Of a stretch of 64,000 bases of DNA, positions 53,231 through 61,223 are shown in pieces; the stretch's first letter is position 1; every line of letters starts with the position of its first letter. The stretch covers positions 2,418,001-2,482,000 of the forward strand of contig NZ_CP006269.1 of assembly GCF_000737535.1 (NCBI RefSeq), given 5' to 3'. Both the position numbers and the translations under genes were made by a program. The notes under the pieces are model-generated. The model was not told the DNA's origin. It saw nothing but the letters and a program-made list of their open reading frames with translations, and searched no databases. The DNA is from Synechococcus sp. KORDI-100 (lineage in GTDB: Bacteria > Cyanobacteriota > Cyanobacteriia > PCC-6307 > Cyanobiaceae).

Positions 53231-55207
53231 TCAGGGACGCCCGAAGTCATAGCTGGCAGCGGGGATCAGCCGCCATTCATCAGTGCCGGACAGTTCCAGC
53301 ACGGTGTCGTGGAACGCCTTCAACGTGGGCCTGTGGCCGACGCTGATGAACGACACCTCACGATCACGCAGAAGCGCATACAGGCGCGATTCCGTTTCCA
53401 CATCCAAAGCACTCGTGGCTTCATCGAGCACCACAACCTTGGGTGAATTCAGCAGCAACCTTGCGAAGGCGAGCCGTTGCTGCTCTCCCAGAGACAGCAG
53501 CCGCGGCCAATCCTGCTTGATGTCGAGATCGGGGTAGCGCTGCATCAATTTGCTCAGCATCACCTGGTCGAGAACGGCACGCAGCTGGTCATCACTGAAG
53601 CGGGCCTGATCCAGGGGATAACAGAGCTGTTCCCGGAGCGAGCCGAGAGCCATGTAGGGCTTCTGGGGAATGAACAGCAAATCCCCCTGTCCAGGGGACT
53701 CGACCGTTCCGGTCGGTGATCCCCAGAGACCACTCACCACACGGAGCAGAGAGGTCTTGCCGCATCCGGAGGGTCCGACAACGAGAAGTCCCTCGGCGAC
53801 GTCCAGCGAAAAACTCAGATCGCGGACCAGCACGTTGTCCGTCCGAGGAGTTTTGACCGTGACACCTCTCAACGCCAATCGATCGGAAGAAACGATCTTG
53901 GGAACAAAATCACTCCATTCCTCGGGATCAAGATTGGACACATTTGATTGGAAACCCTCCAACCTGTTCACAGAAGCGGAGAAGCGAGCCAGTGCCTCAA
54001 TGTTGTAGACAATGAAAAACAGCGAATTTTCAACAAGGTTGTAGGCGACATTGGCTTGGGCGAAGCCGCCATAGTCCATTTTACCTGCCAGAATTGGTGC
54101 GGCCAGTATCAGATAAGGGATGAAATTGCTGGCGTAAATACTGGATCGTTGCAGCACCCGCAGCAGCACCTCCCAGACAATCAGCAGATTGAAGTTTTCA
54201 ACCACCGTGGCGAGGCGCCGTGTGACCTCCTTCGACTCCTGCTGTTCTCCCGAATAGAAAGCGATGGATTCGGCATTGTCACGGATCCGCACCAGTCCGT
54301 AACGAAAATCGGCCTCGTAGCGCAGCTGAAAATTGTTCAGTCGCACCAGCTTCCTGCCGGCCACGATCATCAGGATTGAGACGGCAGATGCATAGATCAA
54401 CAGAGCAAACGTCAAACTCTCACTGACGGAATAAAGAATCAGGATATTGAGAGAAAAAGTGAGAATTGAATCAAAAATGTTGATCGCAAACTCCAATGCC
54501 TGAGCCGTGAAATCCTTGACGTCCTCTGAAATCCGTTGATCAGGATTGTCAACATTTGTGGCCTGCTCATCATTCGGATTGAGCACATAATACGCACGAT
54601 CCTGCAGATAATCATCCACCAGGCTCAGCGACAACCATTCCCGCCAGAACAGACCAAGTTTCCGGGTGAAATAAAACTGGAGACTGCGAATCGGAAGCGC
54701 GACTGCAAAACAAGCCCCGTAAACCCAGAGATTGCGATACGACGCTTCTCCATCCCTGGCGATCAGGGCATTGGTGAGATCACGGGCAATGAAGGTGATC
54801 CCAGCGTTGACGCCGTTCACACACAGCAGCATCAGAATGATCACCCCTAGAAACAGCCAGGGAAGCCATCGGCGGTAACGCAATTGCCCCCGCTCAGAGG
54901 CGAACGCCACAACTCCCACCAGAAACAGGGCGCTGATTCCCGCACCCCAGCCGCGGGACCAGATCATCGCCAGGGATGACTGGACGCCTCCGAAGTACTG
55001 ACCGGTCAACTCCGGCATTAACCAGGTGAGGCCATTCATCAGGCCGGTGACCAGGAACAGAACGATCCCGGCGACGCAGAAGAGCAGGCAAACCAGCAGT
55101 CCGAAGAACTGCCAGCCGTTGTCCTCTGTGTATGGGAAAAAGTAGGGCTGAGACAGTCGACGCAACTTGGCGGACTGATCGCGAAGGTTCTGAAGCTGGT
55201 GGATCAT
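53231..55207 (-). CDS. ABC transporter, fused membrane and ATPase domains (SbmA/BacA/YddA-like)
   Basis: A 658-residue protein. The N-terminal half has about six membrane helices (from LLVCLLFCVAGIVLFLVTGL onward) and the PF06472/SbmA-BacA-like segment EWLSLSLVDDYLQDRAYYVL. The C-terminal half is an ABC ATPase: LLVVGPSGCGKTSLLRVVSG (Walker A), SLGEQQRLAFARLLLNSP (signature), KVVVLDEATSALDVETES (Walker B), and SVGHRP (H-loop). Members import or export peptides or long-chain acyl compounds. It is last in its strand group, before hli, and the HIT gene is just upstream on the same strand. Confidence 0.88.
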   Translation of the reverse strand: MIHQLQNLRDQSAKLRRLSQPYFFPYTEDNGWQFFGLLVCLLFCVAGIVLFLVTGLMNGLTWLMPELTGQYFGGVQSSLAMIWSRGWGAGISALFLVGVVAFASERGQLRYRRWLPWLFLGVIILMLLCVNGVNAGITFIARDLTNALIARDGEASYRNLWVYGACFAVALPIRSLQFYFTRKLGLFWREWLSLSLVDDYLQDRAYYVLNPNDEQATNVDNPDQRISEDVKDFTAQALEFAINIFDSILTFSLNILILYSVSESLTFALLIYASAVSILMIVAGRKLVRLNNFQLRYEADFRYGLVRIRDNAESIAFYSGEQQESKEVTRRLATVVENFNLLIVWEVLLRVLQRSSIYASNFIPYLILAAPILAGKMDYGGFAQANVAYNLVENSLFFIVYNIEALARFSASVNRLEGFQSNVSNLDPEEWSDFVPKIVSSDRLALRGVTVKTPRTDNVLVRDLSFSLDVAEGLLVVGPSGCGKTSLLRVVSGLWGSPTGTVESPGQGDLLFIPQKPYMALGSLREQLCYPLDQARFSDDQLRAVLDQVMLSKLMQRYPDLDIKQDWPRLLSLGEQQRLAFARLLLNSPKVVVLDEATSALDVETESRLYALLRDREVSFISVGHRPTLKAFHDTVLELSGTDEWRLIPAASYDFGRP

Positions 55208-55261
55208 GCCACTGCTGAACTGCCGTCAGTCTGGCTGGGACTGCCTCTCTTCGCTGCCACC

Positions 55262-55603
55262 TCAGCCGGGGGGCCAGGCCAGGGGACGACCGCCGATCAC
55301 ATGCACATGCAGGTGGAAAACGGTCTGACCGGCAGCGGCGCCACTGTTGATCACCGCGCGCCAGTCCTCAAGTCCCTCCTGTTTGGCCACCTTGGCAGCC
55401 ACCAACAGCAGATGGCCCAGAAGCGCCTGATGCTCCGCAGCAGCGGCACGAAGGCTTTCGATCGGCTGGCGCGGGATCACCAAAACATGAACAGGCGCCT
55501 GGGGAGCGATATCACGAAAGGCGAGACAGAGATCGTCGCTGTAGACCTCATCACAGGGAATCTCGCTGCGGAGGATCTTCCCGAAAATCGTGTCATCCGC
55601 CAT
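55262..55603 (-). CDS. HIT-family nucleotide hydrolase
   Basis: A 113-residue protein of the histidine-triad family: LAFRDIAPQAPVHVLVIPRQ and QTVFHLHVHVIGGRPLAW, the second holding the HxHxH-hydrophobic motif that binds and hydrolyses nucleotide phosphoramidates or AMP conjugates. Divergent from comM. Confidence 0.92.
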   Translation of the reverse strand: MADDTIFGKILRSEIPCDEVYSDDLCLAFRDIAPQAPVHVLVIPRQPIESLRAAAAEHQALLGHLLLVAAKVAKQEGLEDWRAVINSGAAAGQTVFHLHVHVIGGRPLAWPPG

Positions 55604-55679
55604 GGGTCGGGGGAGTAGGAACTGCCGAAAGGTGGGACAGGCAGGGCATGGATCTCATACCTCGTCCAATTCCCTGCCG

Positions 55680-56594
55680 ATGCTGGCACGTTGTCTGAGT
55701 GCATCCATTCAGGGCCTTGATGCCCGCCCCGTCACGGTCGAGGTTGACCTGGCGCCGGGTCTCCCCGGAGTCCAGCTCGTGGGACTGCCGGACGAGGCGA
55801 TCCAGGAATCGAGGGAACGGGTGCGTTCCGCTCTTCGCAACAGCGGGTTTCGAGGTCCTCTGGTCAGGGTGGTCATCAACCTGGCCCCGGCGGATGAACG
55901 CAAGGAGGGACCCTCCTTCGATCTCCCGATCGCCCTGGCCCTGCTGGTGGCGAGCGGCCAGCTGGATGCACCGCTGCTGGATGGACTCTGGTGTGCCGGA
56001 GAACTGGGTCTTGATGGCGGTCTGCGTCCATGCCGAGGTGTGATCGCCATTGCCGAACTGGCGGCTCGGGCTGGAGCCAGAGCACTGCTCGTCCCGCCGG
56101 ACAACGCCAACGAAGCCGCCTTGATCCCGGCCCTCACTGTGGGGACCGCCCAGAATCTGCGGGAGCTGGTGGAACAGTTGAAGCAGCGGCGCCCGGGACG
56201 GTCGCTGCCGAGGATGAGCCTACGAGCTCACGCCATACCAAGGGATCGAGCTGATCTGCCCGATAGCGAGATGGGAGCGCAAGCCCTGGCGCTCGCGGCC
56301 GCTGGCGGCCATCACCTGCTGCTGGTGGGGCCACCGGGCTGCGGCAAAACCCGACTGGCCCAGTCTCTGCTTCAACTGCTTCCACCACCGGAGGACAAGG
56401 AAGCATTGACCGTGACCAAAATTCACTCGGTGGCAGGGATGTTGAGCCAACCAGCGGATCTGCAACGCCAGCGGCCCTTCCGTGCTCCCCACCATCGCTG
56501 CACCGCAGCCGCCCTGCTTGGAGGCGGTCTCCATCCCAGCCCCGGTGAACTGAGCCTGGCCCATGCGGGAGTCCTGTTTTTCGATGAACTATGA
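55680..56594 (+). CDS. comM: Mg-chelatase-like ATPase ComM/YifB, truncated by an island
   Basis: From ATG 55680 the first ~304 residues are normal: MLARCLSASIQGLDARPVTV, the N-terminal alpha/beta domain, and LLLVGPPGCGKTRLAQSLLQ (Walker A). The frame then stops right after GVLFFDEL, where Walker B should continue. A normal ComM has about 500 residues and a further sensor and C-terminal region. The composition changes sharply at this point. ComM is a branch-migration helicase used in natural transformation, so transformation may be impaired here. The missing 3' part is expected at the right end of the island, outside the window. Confidence 0.9.
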   Translation: MLARCLSASIQGLDARPVTVEVDLAPGLPGVQLVGLPDEAIQESRERVRSALRNSGFRGPLVRVVINLAPADERKEGPSFDLPIALALLVASGQLDAPLLDGLWCAGELGLDGGLRPCRGVIAIAELAARAGARALLVPPDNANEAALIPALTVGTAQNLRELVEQLKQRRPGRSLPRMSLRAHAIPRDRADLPDSEMGAQALALAAAGGHHLLLVGPPGCGKTRLAQSLLQLLPPPEDKEALTVTKIHSVAGMLSQPADLQRQRPFRAPHHRCTAAALLGGGLHPSPGELSLAHAGVLFFDEL

Positions 56595-57471
56595 GACACT
56601 TTGCAATGTGGCCTAGATCCTAGTCATAGCTTGAATCAGCTGCAGCGACAGCGAGTTGGTATTTGGTTGGTATCTGTTGAGTGGTTGGTATTGGCATGGA
56701 TTGGCGTGGCTGATACCGAGCCTGTAAGACCCCTGAAAGGCTCCACAGCAGGCCGTAGATCTATTGTTGATACAAACTACCTTGATGAGGTTTTGATAGC
56801 ATTACAGGCCAATATAAGTGGAGTTAGTGTGGTCAAAGAAGGTAAGATATAGCCGCTACAGATCACAACAAAAAACACGTTATATGTGGATTTGCTAACA
56901 CAACATACACCATAGAAAGTGTTACTTGCTGTGCACATGTTGCATGAGTTATAGATAGATAGTTAAATGGTTATGTATCCCGCTTGCCACTTGCACTCAC
57001 GTGCGTGGCTGCGCTCCATTACGCATGGATGGCTGAGAGCAGCAGAGCTTATTGAGAATCAAAAGTTGCTAGCACTGCTATGCATGGCCAGGTATTCAGT
57101 CAGTAACCAGCACCAGCCTTGTCATACCAATGGATCTTGGCAGGCATACCAACTTAATCAGTCAGGTCATACCAACCTTCGACTAGATACGGTATCTATC
57201 TCGCGCCGATTTACAAAACAAAAGAGAGGGGGGGGGGTGGCCTATTCAGACATCAATTCCCAGCGCCAAAACTGCAGCAATTACAGAAAATAAATCAAAC
57301 CAGTCAGGATTAGATTTACAGGGTCAAGTCAAAGTGTCATCCGCTGGTGTAATTCATAAATACATACATGCACATGCCTCCTTCCTTCTAGCCCTTCCAA
57401 AAAAATAAAAAGAGGAGGGGGTATAGGGGGAATTTGCGCACTTCCTATACTATATATCCCTTCACAAAATT
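56595..57471. other. Island left end: AT-rich, no gene, TTGGTAT repeats
   Basis: About 880 bases. Contains two groups of TTGGTAT-type repeats in opposite orientation (see the separate entry) and a G-run near 57227. No coding frame is convincing. Confidence 0.5.
56656..57175. repeat. TTGGTAT repeats near the island end
   Basis: Direct copies of TTGGTAT at 56656-56662, 56667-56673 and 56685-56691, with a near copy TTGGCAT at 56691, and three inverse copies ATACCAA at 57124-57130, 57146-57152 and 57169-57175 spaced 22-23 bp apart (about two helical turns). This is the layout expected of recombinase or excisionase arm sites, or of a replication or regulator site. Confidence 0.5.
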
Positions 57472-57822
57472 ATGTCATTTTCCATGAGGTCATTACTTAG
57501 AACTGTTCCACTCATCGGCTCACTCCTCATCTCGGCTGCTCCAGTTCAGGCCATTGAAACATTTGAGGAGTTAATGGAAGCTTGTAATGCTTCAGAAGAA
57601 ATAGATAATATTTGTACAAAAGCTGGTGTATTTAGTGGTACTGTTTTTACTGTGAGTTTGCTTTGTGAATTAGAAGAAAAAGGCAGTCTTACAAGAGAGG
57701 AGTTAGTTTTGAATTGGGATGAATTTGTTGAGGAGAATGGTATGACAACACCACTGTCGCAGGAAGCAGTAGAGTTTACACTAAAAAATTTCCCAGACTG
57801 TTCACTTAAACCTAAGTTATAG
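57472..57822 (+). CDS. Four-Cys secreted protein, tandem copy 1
   Basis: About 116 residues (MSFSMRSLLRTVPLIGSLLI; a start at the second ATG, MRSLL, is equally likely). The signal peptide ends near PVQAIE. The mature part has ELMEACNAS, NICTKAG, SLLCELEEKGS and FPDCSLKP: four Cys, likely two disulfides. First of four tandem paralogs that share the N-terminus (PLIG(S/A)LLIS(A)APVQA) and the final CS(L/I)KP. Function unknown; the array suggests dosage or diversity, as in toxin or adhesin families. Confidence 0.7.
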   Translation: MSFSMRSLLRTVPLIGSLLISAAPVQAIETFEELMEACNASEEIDNICTKAGVFSGTVFTVSLLCELEEKGSLTREELVLNWDEFVEENGMTTPLSQEAVEFTLKNFPDCSLKPKL

Positions 57823-57856
57823 GTTCCAGCATCGTCAATTCTGTCAGGCTAGTCCT

Positions 57857-58204
57857 ATGAAACTCCTTCCACTCATCGGTGCACTACTCATTTCAGCAGC
57901 AACAGTTCAGGCTTTTGAAACACTTGAGGGGTTAGATAAAGCAACACTTGAGGAGTTAGATGAAGCATGTCTTGAAACAAATGAAAATTTTCTGTTGTGT
58001 CAAGGAAAAGCTCTGGCGACTTCTGCACGAAACAGAGTTGACGTGCTTTGTGAGTTAGTGAGGCAAGACTTAATTACAACACAAAATGCAGTTAAGATGT
58101 GGAACAAATATAATGAAACTTATGGCCATCCTTTATGGACTCAAGCAGCAAATAGTGTGTTGGAAGAATATCATCCGAATTGCCCAATTAAAACGGTTCC
58201 TTGA
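57857..58204 (+). CDS. Four-Cys secreted protein, tandem copy 2
   Basis: A 115-residue protein from MKLLPLIGALLISAATVQAF. The second and third Cys are in LLCQGKA and VLCELVRQ, and the last in YHPNCPIK. The TCAGGCTAGTCC-ATG leader is shared with copy 4. More diverged than copies 1 and 4. Confidence 0.68.
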   Translation: MKLLPLIGALLISAATVQAFETLEGLDKATLEELDEACLETNENFLLCQGKALATSARNRVDVLCELVRQDLITTQNAVKMWNKYNETYGHPLWTQAANSVLEEYHPNCPIKTVP

Positions 58205-58311
58205 ATAAGCCTAAGGATTTGAAGAAATCTCTAGAGATTCCAGAGGATGCTCAATGGAAGCTGTTCCCGGTGGATTGAGATGCGATTATTAGACCTTGCA
58301 GGTTGTCTCTT

Positions 58312-58635
58312 ATGAATTTCCTTCCACTCATCGGTGCACTGCTTCTTTCAACAGCACCAGTTCAGGCTTTTGAAACATACGATGAATATGTCAACGCTTG
58401 CATTTCTTCAGAAGAAAACACAAAGCTATGTGATAGATCTGCTGAATGGCATTCTGCTGTGTTTGTCACAAACACACTTTGTAAATTAGAGTGGAGAGGT
58501 TTCCTTACAGCAGAAGAAGTAACTAGATATTGGGAAGAGGTTGAACTCAGTCCTCAACCCGATAATCTGCGCAAAGAAGGAGTGAATTTCATGCTAAGAA
58601 CTCATCCGACATGTTCAATTAAACCTATTCCTTAG
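58312..58635 (+). CDS. Four-Cys secreted protein, tandem copy 3
   Basis: About 107 residues from ATG 58312 (MNFLPLIGALLLSTAPVQAF). Four Cys: NACISSEEN, TKLCDRSAE, TLCKLEWRG, HPTCSIKP. Same signal region and terminal motif as the others; the middle part has diverged. Confidence 0.68.
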   Translation: MNFLPLIGALLLSTAPVQAFETYDEYVNACISSEENTKLCDRSAEWHSAVFVTNTLCKLEWRGFLTAEEVTRYWEEVELSPQPDNLRKEGVNFMLRTHPTCSIKPIP

Positions 58636-58676
58636 TTGATAACTTCATGCATCATCAGTTCTTTCAGGCTAGTCCC

Positions 58677-58994
58677 ATGAAACTCCTTCCACTCATCGGC
58701 TCACTCCTCATCTCAGCTGCTCCAGTTCAGGCTATTGAAACATTTGAGGAGCTAGATAAAGCTTGTAATGCTTCAGAAGAAATATATACTACTTGCACAA
58801 AAGCTGGTATATTTGTTGGTACTTTTTCATGGGTGAGTTTGCTTTGTGAATTAGAAGCAAAAGGCAGTCTTACAAGAAAGGAGACAGTTTTGACTTGGAC
58901 TGAATTTGTTCAGAAGAATGGTATGACACCACTGTCGGACAATGCATTAGAGATGTCATTAGAAAAGTTCCCAGAATGTTCAATTAAACCTTAG
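58677..58994 (+). CDS. Four-Cys secreted protein, tandem copy 4
   Basis: About 105 residues from ATG 58677 (MKLLPLIGSLLISAAPVQAI). Closest to copy 1: ELDKACNASEEI, TTCTKAGI, SLLCELEAKGS, FPECSIKP. The upstream leader TTTCAGGCTAGTCCCATGAA matches copy 2. Duplication of copy 1/4-type units with their leaders is recent relative to copies 2 and 3. Confidence 0.7.
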   Translation: MKLLPLIGSLLISAAPVQAIETFEELDKACNASEEIYTTCTKAGIFVGTFSWVSLLCELEAKGSLTRKETVLTWTEFVQKNGMTPLSDNALEMSLEKFPECSIKP

Positions 58995-59067
58995 TTGTAG
59001 CTTCCAGCAAAAAGGCTCTACAACAAGCGACGAAGATTTACCATTTAAATTGGATTAATTGAAGCAA

Positions 59068-59095
59068 TAAAAAAACCCTCTAAATGCAGAGGCTT
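59068..59095 (-). terminator. Terminator of the lanthipeptide precursor gene
   Basis: Minus strand: GCCTCTGCATTTAGAGGG then TTTTTTTATTGCTTCAAT. The hairpin and the ATTGCTTCAAT flank resemble the first half of the cassettes at 32097 and 60652. Confidence 0.65.
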
Positions 59096-59132
59096 GAGTG
59101 TGTGGAATTTATATCTATCTTCCTACAAAAAT

Positions 59133-59390
59133 CTAACACCCCCCAGTAACAAATACGCACACAGAATTCCCCGTCCAGCCGCCACCCCCAGCTGCGCCTT
59201 CCAGTTCCTCGTCTGACAATTCTACCGTTGTCGATTGCATTGATTGAATATCTTCTGAGGTAATTGAAAATCCAGCTTCTTTGGCGATTTGAAGAGCAGC
59301 ATCTGCATCTGCAGCTCCATTGAGCTTTTCCTGAAGGCTGGTGTCGCCTTTGACTTTCTCTAGAAAGGCTTTGAGTTGCTCTTCTGACAT
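59133..59390 (-). CDS. Nif11-type lanthipeptide (prochlorosin-like) precursor
   Basis: An 85-residue peptide. The N-terminal ~69 residues are a Nif11-type leader (MSEEQLKAFLEKVKGD, then LQIAKEAGFSITSEDIQSMQ) ending VELSDEELEGAAGG, the double-glycine cleavage motif of ProcA peptides. The remaining core of about 16 residues (GGWTGNSVCVFVTGGC) has two Cys and three Ser/Thr, enough for up to two lanthionine rings. ProcM-like synthetase and a C39-type exporter are not in the window; in picocyanobacteria precursors are often far from lanM. The terminator follows at 59068. Confidence 0.85.
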   Translation of the reverse strand: MSEEQLKAFLEKVKGDTSLQEKLNGAADADAALQIAKEAGFSITSEDIQSMQSTTVELSDEELEGAAGGGGWTGNSVCVFVTGGC

Positions 59391-59439
59391 TGGTGATAGA
59401 GGAAGCCTGCACTGTTGTTAGCAATATCAGTGGTCAGGT

Positions 59440-59545
59440 GATGTTCCGTAAGGCACAGAGTGCCTAGCAATAAAAATCCCCGCCATTACTGACAGGGTGG
59501 TGTGTGTGAGGCTTGTCGGGAGATGGGCAGCACAATCAACTTCAC
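59440..59545 (-). repeat. Dispersed terminator-bearing repeat, copy 2
   Basis: Contains GGCACAGAGTGCC (a short palindrome), GCAATAAAAATCCCCGCCAT, ACTGACAGGG, GTGTGTGAGGCTTGTCGGG and AGCACAATCAA. The same order of parts is seen at 60038 and, more degraded, at 23463. It overlaps the stop of the secreted-protein gene at 59542. Confidence 0.6.
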
Positions 59546-59916
59546 TTCGCCCATGATTTTTCTGAGCAGGGACCACCTGTGAACCGCCCACCACAGATAT
59601 CGAACTTGTAGGGAGACCCGTCTGGATCACCTTGGTACAGAACCTTGTTGTGGGGTGTGAATCTCACGACCATCTGAGTCGCATATCCACCGATATATTC
59701 CGAGTAGCCATATTGCCAACCAAGCTCAGATTCGAAGTGGTTGCCCGCCACTACACTTGAGCATTGCCTTGCAAGCTTCTGTACCTCACATCTGCCCTTA
59801 TAGCAGATTTGCATGAGTCCTTCTGCGGGACCACAACCCGCTTGAACAGGAGGCAAAAGAGAAATGGCCACTCCAGCCAAAGCCGGAGCAGGAAGAAGCC
59901 ATTGAAGTACCTTCAT
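59542..59916 (-). CDS. Small exported protein, Cys-rich
   Basis: About 124 residues from MKVLQWLLPAPALAGVAISL (the upstream ATG at 59925 is less natural). Signal peptide ends near PPVQAG. The mature part has six Cys (GCGPAEG, QICYKGRCEV, ARQCSSV, DICGGRF, GPCSEK). No family recognised. Confidence 0.55.
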   Translation of the reverse strand: MKVLQWLLPAPALAGVAISLLPPVQAGCGPAEGLMQICYKGRCEVQKLARQCSSVVAGNHFESELGWQYGYSEYIGGYATQMVVRFTPHNKVLYQGDPDGSPYKFDICGGRFTGGPCSEKSWAK

Positions 59917-60016
59917 AAAGCACAAGACTGCACTACAAATACAGTATCAATCGTTGTGCAAAAGCTGTCATCCCTCACCTAGACAGGGAGAAACATCCAT
60001 CAGGGATATTAGCCAG

Positions 60017-60043
60017 CCATACAGAAGAAGAGCACCATTCAGG
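60017..60043 (-). repeat. 27-bp inverted repeat, left member
   Basis: The minus strand reads CCTGAATGGTGCTCTTCTTC then TGTATGG, identical over 27 bp to 61423-61449 on the plus strand. The pair encloses about 1.4 kb. Confidence 0.7.
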
Positions 60044-60170
60044 TAGGCACAGAGCACCTCGCAATAAAAATCTCCGCCATTGCTGACGGGGTGAAGTGTG
60101 TGAGATTTTGTCGAAAGAAGGATAGCGACAACAACGCCCCCTGCTTTTCCCTTGTGGGTCTTGTATTGCA
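60038..60170 (-). repeat. Dispersed terminator-bearing repeat, copy 3
   Basis: Aligns with 59440-59545 and 23463-23567: AGGCACAGAGCACCT, GCAATAAAAATCTCCGCCAT, TGCTGACGGGG, GTGTGTGAGATTTTGTCG, then CCTTGTGGGTCTTGTATTGC. It follows the minus-strand gene at 60171. Confidence 0.6.
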
Positions 60171-60542
60171 TCAATTCTTTAGGAGGGGATATAAAAACTG
60201 CCTGTAGATCCAAAAAGCAAATATCATCGAAGGCAAATCAACCACAATCCAGTTAGCAATCCTGGTCTGCTCGTATGTTTTGCAAAAAGGTATTTTAATT
60301 CTCCAGCCACGAGCCCTTTGAATCCAATAGTTGTGCTCTCTTTGTTTGTAACAAATCTCTCTGAAGAAGATGAAGTATTTCGTTTCGCGAACCCTTATCC
60401 CCAGCCTACTCTCATTCTCTGCGTCGCTCCATTCATAGCTTTCATCTTCGACAAATTTACCTTTTTCCCATCGATTCCATGCCCAATGACTGGTGCTGAT
60501 GCTGCCGCTTTGGTTGTACTGCACCCACATCACTGTTCCCAT
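60171..60542 (-). CDS. Hypothetical protein with C-terminal membrane anchor
   Basis: A 123-residue protein: a Trp- and Tyr-rich soluble part (GSISTSHWAWNRWEKGKFVE) followed by a C-terminal hydrophobic helix (VVDLPSMIFAFWIYRQFLYP). Lies between the members of the 27-bp inverted repeat. Not recognised. Confidence 0.45.
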   Translation of the reverse strand: MGTVMWVQYNQSGSISTSHWAWNRWEKGKFVEDESYEWSDAENESRLGIRVRETKYFIFFREICYKQREHNYWIQRARGWRIKIPFCKTYEQTRIANWIVVDLPSMIFAFWIYRQFLYPLLKN

Positions 60543-60651
60543 AGGGAATCGACTTCCTCGTCTGAAGGATTTTCCTAAGTAATCTTATCCATAATCTGGA
60601 AGGGGGCAAGCCAGTACAAGATCACTTGTGACCTTGCTCACATGGACGACA

Positions 60652-60773
60652 AGGCAATAAAAAACCCCGCCATTGCTGACGGGGTGAAGTGTGAATTGTG
60701 CCAGGTATTGAAGGCTGATTGATGGGGTTAGTCAGACGATTGAAGCAATAAAAAGCTCTGTCAATGCAGGGGC
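60652..60773 (-). terminator. Double-terminator cassette, inverted copy
   Basis: On the minus strand: AGCCCCTGCATTGACAGAGC then TTTTTATTGCTTCAATCG, the spacer with CAGCCTTCAATACCTGGCAC, then CCCCGTCAGCAATGGCGGGG and TTTTTTATTGCC. Same parts, order and spacing as 32097-32216, 28 kb away. It follows the truncated precursor at 60811. Confidence 0.75.
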
Positions 60774-60810
60774 TGTGACGGCGTAGGATCCCAATCTATA
60801 CCCCTATATC

Positions 60811-61020
60811 TCAACACTTTATCGTACACGCAGCAGTTACCCCTATATCTCCAGTCACAAGACATCGTCCACCGCGAGCTGCACCTTCTTCCAGCTCATC
60901 ATCTGACAATTCTATTGTTGCCGATTGCATTGATTGAATATCTTCTACGGTAATTGCAAACCCAGCTTCTTTCGCAATCTCCACTACAGCGTCTGAATCT
61001 GCATCTGTGACATTTACAGA
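60811..61020 (-). pseudogene. Leader-truncated Nif11/prochlorosin-like precursor
   Basis: The minus-strand frame ends AARGG-RCLVTGDIGVTAACTIKC-stop, preceded by VEIAKEAGFAITVEDIQSMQ and SATIELSDDELEEGAARGG. This is the second half of a Nif11 leader plus a core with three Cys and three Thr. The usual N-terminal MSEEQLKAFLEKV part is missing, and no ATG, GTG or TTG lies in frame upstream before a TAG. The gene at 61014 ends exactly where the leader remnant begins, suggesting a deletion or recombination fused unrelated sequence to it. Confidence 0.6.
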
Positions 61021-61223
61021 CCTCGAGACTTGGCACGAACTGCTTGCCTAACTGAGTCAATGACAGTATCTGCCTGACCAGATCTCGAGCCATTCATATC
61101 AACAGGCGCAGAGGGTTTCTGAGGTTGCTGTAAAGGCTGTATTTGCTGACCAAGATTCTTCTTAAGGATCTGACTTCTGATTACATCAGCCGGATCAGTG
61201 CATTGTTGTTGTGATGAGTTCAT
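61014..61223 (-). CDS. Small hypothetical protein, 69 aa
   Basis: A polar, Gln/Ser-rich protein (MNSSQQQCTDPADVIRSQIL ... AVRAKSRGL) ending in TAA at 61014, exactly at the edge of the precursor remnant. Possibly a hybrid or unrelated small gene. Confidence 0.35.
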   Translation of the reverse strand: MNSSQQQCTDPADVIRSQILKKNLGQQIQPLQQPQKPSAPVDMNGSRSGQADTVIDSVRQAVRAKSRGL

